In this document: positions 1 through 4,493 of the stretch, one piece after another
Position numbering within the stretch: the stretch's first letter is position 1
How the letters are laid out: the number at the start of each line of letters is the position of its first letter
Assembly (NCBI GenBank): GCA_003978865.1
Contig: QNXS01000063.1
Coordinates: 1 to 6,336 of the forward strand
DNA: 6,336 bases
From: Archaeoglobus sp.
Lineage (GTDB): Archaea > Halobacteriota > Archaeoglobi > Archaeoglobales > Archaeoglobaceae
Direction: 5' to 3'
The notes under the pieces: model-generated
Told to the model about the DNA's origin: nothing
What the model saw: only the letters and a program-made list of their open reading frames with translations
Database searches by the model: none
Program-made: the position numbers and the translations under genes

Positions 1-138
1 TCCGCCCCTAATATCCGCCCACTCTCCATCTATTATTCTATCTACTTTTTCTGAAATTCCCGTATCCAGTCCTATCTTTTCAGCCCAATGCTTGTGAAGA
101 CTTCAAGATGGCATTCTCTTCACCTTTTTGGCAGACAT
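1..138 (-). pseudogene. 5' end of an unrecognised gene, interrupted by an in-frame TGA
   Basis: Reading the minus strand from ATG at 138-136 gives MSAKKVKRMPS, then TGA (105-103), then 34 codons open to the window edge in the same frame: SLHKHWAEKIGLDTGISEKV and onward to DRIIDGEWADIRGG. A second ATG at 114-112 starts just before the stop (MPS-stop). The part after the stop looks coding: balanced, with charged and hydrophobic residues spaced as in a soluble helical protein, and no other methionine to serve as start. The TGA is one change from CGA, AGA or TGG, so a single nonsense mutation or a base-calling error would explain it. I do not recognise the family, and only the N-terminus is visible. 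No clear ribosome-binding site precedes either ATG. The alternative is a chance open frame; the protein-like composition argues mildly against that. Confidence 0.4.
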
Positions 139-540
139 GGGAATTATAACAAATTAAGTTTACTATTTTACACTTTTTTGAAATTTAAAATATTAAGTAT
201 AAAATAATTTTAAAATAATAATTTAATTACTAAGGAATTTAAGGATAGGATTCGTGACTTAACGCAATCCACTATATTGTCTTAAACTTGCATGTATTAT
301 GTCTTAAGCTATTTATTTTTTTTGTTGCTATTCTTGACAGCTCTTTTGCCTGTTAAAAAGGAAATTTTCTTTCTCCTGACAGAGATAATATTGGTATGGG
401 TTATACAGAAAATAAATAAAGAGAATTATTCGGAATTTATCTGAGTGAGATAATGAAGCACATTTAGGAGTTTGTGGGAACCGTAAAGACAAGAGAACCT
501 TTTTTAAGGAATTGCTTAGGAGCTTTGAACAAGACTTCGT
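139..540. other. AT-rich intergenic region without a supportable gene
   Basis: About 400 bases separate the left-edge gene from the modA promoter. The part at 160-240 is almost pure A/T and could hold the promoter of the leftward gene (for example the TTTTAAATTT-like stretch near 181-190 read on the minus strand), but several A/T runs fit equally well. Positions 255-307 hold three near-copies of an 8-mer, TGACTTAA then TGTCTTAA twice, spaced 23 and 22 bp. Short open stretches on either strand at 400-560 lack a start with a ribosome-binding site. No tRNA, known riboswitch or mobile-element end was recognised. Confidence 0.5.
255..307. repeat. Three spaced copies of TGWCTTAA
   Basis: TGACTTAA occurs at 255-262 and TGTCTTAA at 278-285 and 300-307, with start-to-start spacing of 23 and 22 bp. 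That is about two helical turns, which would put the copies on the same DNA face. The array lies about 300 bp before modA and 120-170 bp before the leftward gene. It may be a regulator-binding array or chance in A/T-rich DNA; the sequence does not decide. Confidence 0.25.
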
Positions 541-556
541 TCCCAGTTAGAAGTTC

Positions 557-570
557 AAAAGTTTTAAATA
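557..570 (+). promoter_or_regulatory. Archaeal promoter (BRE and TATA box) of the mod operon
   Basis: TTTAAATA at 563-570 matches the archaeal TATA consensus TTTAWATA exactly and is preceded by a purine-rich BRE-like stretch (AAAAG, 557-561). A start about 25-27 nt downstream of the box centre would fall near 590-595. The leader would then be only about 10-14 nt, just enough to contain the GGTGAT ribosome-binding site. It is the only strong promoter visible for the four tightly overlapping mod genes. Confidence 0.7.
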
Positions 571-596
571 CCGATATGTATTGTCGTTCATAACGG
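571..596. promoter_or_regulatory. Probable ModE-type operator
   Basis: An inverted repeat has left arm CCGATATGTA (571-580), spacer TTGTCG (581-586) and right arm TTCATAACGG (587-596). The reverse complement of the right arm is CCGTTATGAA, which matches the left arm at 8 of 10 positions. ModE operators before molybdate genes have this architecture: CG-TAT arms with a 6-8 bp spacer and a right half ending CATAACG or TATAACG. The part from TATTGTCG to CATAACG strongly resembles, from memory, the Escherichia coli modA operator. The site begins directly after the TATA box and covers the predicted transcription start, so a bound protein would block initiation. No modE gene lies in the window, so the regulator is inferred. 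Confidence 0.6.
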
Positions 597-600
597 TGAT
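595..600 (+). promoter_or_regulatory. Ribosome-binding site of modA
   Basis: GGTGAT matches part of the GGAGGTGAT complement of the archaeal 16S 3' end and lies 3 nt before the ATG at 604. Its first two bases are also the end of the operator's right arm. It supports 604 as the modA start. Confidence 0.6.
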
Positions 601-603
601 TCA

Positions 604-1401
604 ATGAGAAGTCGCCACTATTTGATTTTTCTTTTCCTTGGAGTTATAGTGATAGCAGGAAGTATGGCAGGATGCATAAGAAACACAAACACAGTCAAAG
701 GACAAACAATTGTTGTCTGCTCTGGTGCTGGGCTCATGAAGCCAATGAACGAGCTGATAAGACTATTCGAAAATAAGACTGGTATAAAGGTTGAGGTTCA
801 TTATGGTGGAAGCGGTGAAATCTTTGGAGTCCTTCAAACAACAGGTTGTGATGTTTTCATTCCCGGTGCATGGTACTACATGCAGCAGGCAATGAAGAAA
901 GGGTACATCCTCGATAGTACTGTGAAGAACGTTACGTATCATATTCCTGTTATAGCTGTTCCAAAGGGCAATCCTAAAGGTATTCACTCCCTCAAAGATC
1001 TTGCGAAACCCGGTGTTAGAGTTGTACTCGGGGACCCAAGGGCTTGCGCTATCGGCAGAGTAGCCAAGAAAATCCTCGAAAAAAATGGCCTATGGGTGAA
1101 AGTGAAGCCAAATATCGTGACCTTTGCTCCAACCGTTAACCAACTCATTGTATATATAACAACTGGCCAAGCTGATGCAGCGATAATCTGGGAAGATATG
1201 ACAACTTGGGCACAGTCCAAGGGCAAAATTGAGGTTATAAAAATACCTAGGAAACAAAACATAATAAAAACTATTCCAACAGCTGTAACGATTTATGCTA
1301 AAAAAGATGGACACCTTGAGGCTGCAAAGGCATTTAACAATTTCATAGCCAACCATACTAAAATATGGGAAAAGTGGGGGTTCAAACCATGGAACGGCTG
1401 A
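604..1401 (+). CDS. modA: Molybdate/tungstate ABC transporter, substrate-binding lipoprotein ModA
   Basis: This 265-residue extracytoplasmic receptor binds molybdate or tungstate and delivers it to the ModB/ModC importer. Residues 1-23 form a signal peptide (positively charged MRSRH, hydrophobic LIFLFLGVIVIAGS) ending in lipobox MAGC, with Cys24 the probable lipid anchor. The mature protein has the ModA-like binding-protein pattern: a first oxyanion loop SGAGL (40-44), YGGSGE (67-72) as second loop, CDVFIPGAW (82-90), GDPRACAIG (143-151) and GQADAAIIWED (188-198) in the second lobe. The first loop differs from the AGSL-type start I expect in WtpA tungstate/molybdate receptors, so I call it ModA-like. 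Sequence alone does not tell molybdate from tungstate. The ATG at 604 has GGTGAT 3 nt upstream and gives a complete signal peptide. The 3' end overlaps modB by 13 nt. Confidence 0.9.
   Translation: MRSRHYLIFLFLGVIVIAGSMAGCIRNTNTVKGQTIVVCSGAGLMKPMNELIRLFENKTGIKVEVHYGGSGEIFGVLQTTGCDVFIPGAWYYMQQAMKKGYILDSTVKNVTYHIPVIAVPKGNPKGIHSLKDLAKPGVRVVLGDPRACAIGRVAKKILEKNGLWVKVKPNIVTFAPTVNQLIVYITTGQADAAIIWEDMTTWAQSKGKIEVIKIPRKQNIIKTIPTAVTIYAKKDGHLEAAKAFNNFIANHTKIWEKWGFKPWNG
1374..1380 (+). promoter_or_regulatory. Ribosome-binding site that sets the modB start
   Basis: GTGGGGG lies inside the end of modA, 8 nt before the ATG at 1389. An upstream in-frame ATG at 1365 would put this site inside the modB coding region, so 1389 is preferred. 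Confidence 0.45.
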
Positions 1402-2183
1402 ACTTCAGGATTTTAACGATTTCCGTAGCCTTTCTTTTTACCTTTTTTCTCTTCGCAACAATAGCTACGCTTTTCTTCCTGCAAAAGCCCAATGAGATAA
1501 TTAAAGCACTAAAGTCAGATGAAATGATTTTCTCCCTTAAACTGTCTCTCCTAACAGCATTTCTTTCAACAATTCTCGTCATTTTAACGGGAATTCTAAT
1601 AGGTTATGCACTATCCCGCTTCGACTTCCCTGGAAAGAGTATTGTTAAGTCAATCCTTGATCTTCCAATGGCTTTTCCGGAGCTCGTCCTTGGTTTGGCT
1701 TTACTCCTCCTGTTCGGTAGTACACCAATTGGAAACGCCTTGAGCAACCTCGGAATAAGGATTGTATTCACCAAGCTAGGGATAGTGGTAGCTCAGTTCT
1801 TCACAGCTTTGCCATACGCAGTTAGAGAGATCTACGCGGCTTTCGAGGAAATAAACCCGCGCTACGAGCTCGTTGCGAGGAGCCTTGGTTACACAGAGTT
1901 CGAGACCTTTAGAAAAGTTACGCTACCAATGGCAAAAAATGGCCTCCTCGCCTCGACCGTAATTTCATTCGCGCGCTCGATAGGTGCCTTTGGAGCGGTC
2001 CTTATTCTCGCAGGTGGGAACTACATGAACACGGAAGTACTTCCAATCACACTCTATTTGAACATTTCATACGGCAACGTAGGAATGGCAATAACGAGTG
2101 GAATAGTCCTTGTCGTCATTTCCTTCGCTGCTATACTTTCTCTCGAAAAGCTGGGGGAAAGAAATGGCCCTGTTAGAAGTTAA
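1389..2183 (+). CDS. modB: Molybdate/tungstate ABC transporter permease ModB
   Basis: This inner-membrane permease of the importer is 264 residues from ATG 1389; the upstream in-frame ATG at 1365 would add MGKVGVQT. Hydrophobic segments lie at about 9-31, 50-75, 86-109, 125-145, 185-210 and 233-255, so about six membrane helices, normal for ModB. The cytoplasmic EAA coupling loop is clear at about 153-186 (EEINPRYELVARSLGYTEFE, then FRKVTLPMAKNG), with the invariant Gly at 167; it docks on ModC. DLPMAFPELVLG (91-102) corresponds to the conserved proline-containing helix of molybdate/sulfate-type permeases. The start lies inside modA (13-nt overlap) and the end overlaps modC by 20 nt, which indicates one transcript and coupled translation. 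Permease family and partner are certain from the motifs and context; the metal is not. Confidence 0.9.
   Translation: MERLNFRILTISVAFLFTFFLFATIATLFFLQKPNEIIKALKSDEMIFSLKLSLLTAFLSTILVILTGILIGYALSRFDFPGKSIVKSILDLPMAFPELVLGLALLLLFGSTPIGNALSNLGIRIVFTKLGIVVAQFFTALPYAVREIYAAFEEINPRYELVARSLGYTEFETFRKVTLPMAKNGLLASTVISFARSIGAFGAVLILAGGNYMNTEVLPITLYLNISYGNVGMAITSGIVLVVISFAAILSLEKLGERNGPVRS
2153..2157 (+). promoter_or_regulatory. Ribosome-binding site that sets the modC start
   Basis: GGGGG lies 6 nt before ATG 2164, inside the end of modB. The longer in-frame start at 2110 would add 18 residues with no ABC-domain character, so 2164 (MALLEVKNLS, a typical ABC ATPase N-terminus) is chosen. Confidence 0.5.
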
Positions 2184-3234
2184 GAACCTGAGTATAGACC
2201 TTGGCGAATTTCATCTCCGTAACATCTCTCTGACAGTGGAGAAGAAAGACTATCTAGCGGTAATTGGACCGACAGGAAGCGGAAAATCAGTTCTTCTAGA
2301 AGCAATAGCGGGTTTCTACCCTACCAAAGCCGGAAGAATTATTCTTGATGGAAGGGACATCACGACCTTACCACCAGAAAAGAGAGGTATAAGTATAGTC
2401 TACCAAGATTTTATGCTCTTTCCTCATCTCAACGTCTTTGACAATATTGCCTTTGGCTTGAGGAAAATAACATCATCAAAGGTAGAAATTGAGAGAGAAG
2501 TTAAGACTATAGCAGAGAAACTTCATATAGATCACATCTTCCACAGAAAAGTTTCAACTTTAAGTGGCGGTGAAAAGCAGCGAGTAGCAATAGCTAGAGC
2601 TTTGGTTGTAAGACCGAGAATCCTCCTAATGGATGAACCATTCTCGGCTTTGGATGAAAAAACGAGAGAAAATCTTCGTGCAATTGTCAAGAAAGCTGTG
2701 CGAGAATACGATACAATACACGATACAGCAGTAGTTCATGTCACACATGACTTCGAGGACGTCTTTGCCCTCGCGAACAAAGTTGTAGTCATGAATGCTG
2801 GAAAAGTTGTCCAAATCGGGACAGTAGAGGATATCTTTTGCAAGCCAACGAGCGATTTCGTTGCCGACTTCGTTGGCACGAACTTCGTACGTGGGAAAGT
2901 TCTTGAGAGTAGTGACATCACAGCTGTTCGCGTTGGAAACGTCGTGATCTATACTACGGATGTTGCGAAACCGGGGATAGAGGTAACACTCTCCATACGG
3001 CCGGAAGCTATAATTCTCGCCCGCGAGCTGGGGGAGTCTTCTGCCCAGAATATTCTCCCTGCGAGGGTGATGAAGATCAGAAAGCGAGGTCATCTTCTAT
3101 GGTTAATCCTTGATGTTGATGGACTGATGCTGAGGGCAGTGATAACACCGAATGCTGCAGAGCTCCTCGGAATTAAAGAAGGGGTGAAGCTCTATACGAT
3201 GTTCAAGGCTTCAAACGTGAGAGTGGTAGGATGA
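2164..3234 (+). CDS. modC: Molybdate/tungstate ABC transporter ATP-binding protein ModC
   Basis: This cytoplasmic ATPase drives the ModB permease. It is 356 residues from ATG 2164, a normal ModC length. All ABC motifs are intact: Walker A GPTGSGKS (35-42), Q-loop YQDFMLFPHL with Gln81, signature LSGGE (133-137) followed by KQRVAIARAL, Walker B ILLMDEP with Glu158, D-loop SALD (161-164) and H-loop His195. After about residue 235 a C-terminal domain follows; its last 70 residues (from NILPARVMKI to the end) look like a TOBE/MOP-type beta-barrel. In ModC proteins that domain can bind the oxyanion and inhibit transport, so feedback control at the protein level is possible but inferred. It overlaps modB by 20 nt, and its TGA overlaps the modD ATG (ATGA). 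Confidence 0.93.
   Translation: MALLEVKNLSIDLGEFHLRNISLTVEKKDYLAVIGPTGSGKSVLLEAIAGFYPTKAGRIILDGRDITTLPPEKRGISIVYQDFMLFPHLNVFDNIAFGLRKITSSKVEIEREVKTIAEKLHIDHIFHRKVSTLSGGEKQRVAIARALVVRPRILLMDEPFSALDEKTRENLRAIVKKAVREYDTIHDTAVVHVTHDFEDVFALANKVVVMNAGKVVQIGTVEDIFCKPTSDFVADFVGTNFVRGKVLESSDITAVRVGNVVIYTTDVAKPGIEVTLSIRPEAIILARELGESSAQNILPARVMKIRKRGHLLWLILDVDGLMLRAVITPNAAELLGIKEGVKLYTMFKASNVRVVG
3225..3230 (+). promoter_or_regulatory. Ribosome-binding site of modD
   Basis: GGTAGG directly precedes the ATG at 3231, whose last two bases are part of the modC stop (ATGA). The site is close to the start; stop-start coupling with modC probably contributes more to initiation. Confidence 0.35.
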
Positions 3235-4028
3235 AACAACTTAACCTCTTTGAGTTTTACTTTAAAGAGGACTGTCCTTACTTCGATGAGACAACAGAAC
3301 TGCTTGGGATTCAGGGAGAGGGTATTATGAGAATTATCACTCGTGAAAAAGGAGTTTCTGCATGTACCGAGGAATTGGCAGAGTTTCTAAAGAGTAAAGG
3401 ACTCAAAATAGATTTCTTGCCAAGTGGTTCAGCATTCAAAGCCAAGGATACAATCCTGACGGCTGAAGGTAACCTAAAAATGCTCTTCAGGGTATGGCGT
3501 GTCTCTCAAACATTTCTTTCAATAACTTGTGCAATAGCCACAGCAACGAAAAAGCTTGTTGAAAAAGCTAAAGCGGTAAATCCAAACGTTATTCTCGCTA
3601 CAACAAGGAAGACCCACCCAGGGATGCGATACTTCGAACTTAAAGCTGTGAGATCTGGTGGTGGGGATATACACCGGAACTCACTAAGCGATTCTATACT
3701 AATAACGCAAAACCACTTGAGAATTATCGGTCAGTTCGAAAAAATTAGAGCGCTTAAGAAGATCGAACTCGAGCCGAGAACTGTGGAAGAGGCCATAGAA
3801 TATGCTAAGATTGTTGATATGCTCCTCCTTGATCACTTCACACCTGAAAAATTAGAGGAATTAATCCCACGACTAAGAAGGATTAATCCTAAACTCAAGA
3901 TAGCCGTTACAGGGAATATAAACGAGCATAACATCAGAGAGTATGCCCGTCTCGTCGATGTGATAATCTCAAGTGCTCCATACTACGTAAAACCACTTGA
4001 TCTTACGACGAGGATAGAAAGTGATTAA
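3231..4028 (+). CDS. modD: ModD, nicotinate-nucleotide pyrophosphorylase-like protein
   Basis: This 265-residue protein belongs to the quinolinate/nicotinate phosphoribosyltransferase superfamily, in the branch found with molybdate transporters (ModD). An N-terminal alpha/beta domain (about 1-95) precedes the barrel. The hallmark ATTRKTHPGMRYFELKAV (123-140), then GGGDIHR (143-149), LSDSILITQNH (152-162), IELEP (178-182) and MLLLDHF (197-203) correspond to the substrate- and phosphate-binding elements of quinolinate phosphoribosyltransferase. Arg126, Lys127, His148 and Arg149 are kept. True NadC usually reads LDN where this has LDH, which with the operon position favours ModD over NAD synthesis. 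The reaction and substrate of ModD are not settled; a role in handling a molybdenum- or tungsten-linked metabolite is inference from context. It starts in a 4-nt overlap with modC and is the last gene of the operon. Confidence 0.85.
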   Translation: MKQLNLFEFYFKEDCPYFDETTELLGIQGEGIMRIITREKGVSACTEELAEFLKSKGLKIDFLPSGSAFKAKDTILTAEGNLKMLFRVWRVSQTFLSITCAIATATKKLVEKAKAVNPNVILATTRKTHPGMRYFELKAVRSGGGDIHRNSLSDSILITQNHLRIIGQFEKIRALKKIELEPRTVEEAIEYAKIVDMLLLDHFTPEKLEELIPRLRRINPKLKIAVTGNINEHNIREYARLVDVIISSAPYYVKPLDLTTRIESD

Positions 4029-4030
4029 TA

Positions 4031-4045
4031 CATAGATAATCTATG
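4031..4045. repeat. Perfect 15-bp palindrome just after modD
   Basis: CATAGAT (4031-4037) and ATCTATG (4039-4045) are exact inverted copies around a single A, starting 3 nt after the modD stop codon. In RNA it would form a 5-bp stem with a 5-nt loop, weak at high temperature. An A/T-rich stretch with short T runs follows (4051-4070). It may be part of the operon's 3' end or a protein-binding site. Confidence 0.35.
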
Positions 4046-4341
4046 ATGTTACTATTAAAAAATTAAATTTTGCTCTCTATCCTCACCTATTCAAGCCTGA
4101 GGAGAGGTGTACGATTGGTAAGATAGTGATTGACCATCCTCACCGAGAAGATATTGCATGCTATCTGATTAACGGAGCAATTCTTGAAAAAGAAAAGATT
4201 AGTCGAAGATGAAATTCTCACCCTCGATTGAAATGGGTATTACTACCTCAGAGAGACACATAGATTCTGGATAGAGTAAAATAAAAGCTTAAAAGGTTGT
4301 TTGAAAGGAAACTGGCGGAAGAGTTAAAGTTGTACGGATAA
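4036..4341 (+). pseudogene. Decayed coding sequence with frameshifts and stops, family unknown
   Basis: Three frame segments read end to end as protein-like sequence. First, 4036-4209 is open for 58 codons and contains NFALYPHLFKPEERC, GKIVIDHPHREDIACYL and INGAILEKEKISRR, ending at TGA 4210. Shifting one base from about 4205 gives EDEILTLD, a TGA (4229-4231), then NGYYYLRETHRFWIE to TAA 4277. Shifting back to the first frame gives, after a TAA at 4282, KLKRLFERKLAEELKLYG to TAA 4339. The two shifts compensate, as expected for a degraded gene of about 100 codons. No usable start with a ribosome-binding site exists, so the 5' end is lost or was never here. I do not recognise the family. The alternative is coincidence in non-coding DNA, but the continuous charged and aromatic composition across the shifts argues against it. 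Confidence 0.45.
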
Positions 4342-4421
4342 GGAGTTAAACGATTGCATAGCATTCTTTAAGCAAAATTAAACAAAATAAGAAGAGACTT
4401 TCAACTAAGAAGAACTATACT

Positions 4422-4433
4422 AAAAATAAAAAA
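4422..4433 (-). terminator. T-rich terminator of ABCE1
   Basis: Read on the minus strand this is TTTTTTATTTTT, about 60 nt past the ABCE1 stop. Archaeal RNA polymerase terminates at such T tracts without needing a hairpin. No competing T-run of this quality lies nearer to the stop. Confidence 0.5.
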
Positions 4434-4472
4434 TTCACCACATCTTAATTCTTATGATATATAACTCATTCA

Positions 4473-4492
4473 AACTTATAACGTTAAAAGTT
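4473..4492. repeat. 20-bp near-perfect palindrome at the ABCE1 stop codon
   Basis: Arms AACTTATAAC (4473-4482) and GTTAAAAGTT (4483-4492) are inverted copies matching at 9 of 10 positions. The element ends 1 bp before the ABCE1 stop codon. On the minus-strand transcript it could fold as an A/U-rich stem with loop ACGU, about 40-50 nt before the T tract at 4422-4433. It could equally be a DNA-binding site. Confidence 0.4.
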
Positions 4493-4493
4493 G

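Larger units (their letters stand above)
4342..4493. other. Convergent intergenic tail between the decayed gene and ABCE1
   Basis: This is A/T-rich, gene-free DNA. It holds an A-run that acts as a T-rich tract on the minus strand (4422-4433) and a near-perfect palindrome next to the ABCE1 stop (4473-4492). Nothing else was recognised. Confidence 0.45.

Noticed and set aside
475..545. 7-bp inverted repeat TGGGAAC / GTTCCCA upstream of modA as a possible structured RNA or riboswitch
   Set aside because: The loop of 57 nt shows no convincing further pairing, it lies upstream of the predicted transcription start, and it does not resemble the molybdenum-cofactor RNA.
420..593. Plus-strand frame (RELFGIYLSEIMKHI, stop, EFVGTVKTREPFLRNC and onward) before modA
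   Set aside because: It contains two stops, has no start with a ribosome-binding site, and runs through the TATA box and operator of modA. The opposite strand is equally open, so it is probably chance.
470..615. Minus-strand frame with FELLTGNEVLFKAPKQFLKK ending in SLVFTVPTNS and a stop
   Set aside because: The peptide looks fairly natural, but it is antisense to the modA start and promoter, has no methionine start in frame, and is short. A gene remnant is possible but unsupported.
2626..3093. 155-codon minus-strand open frame inside modC
   Set aside because: Shadow of modC; composition is unlike a protein family and no start signal is visible.
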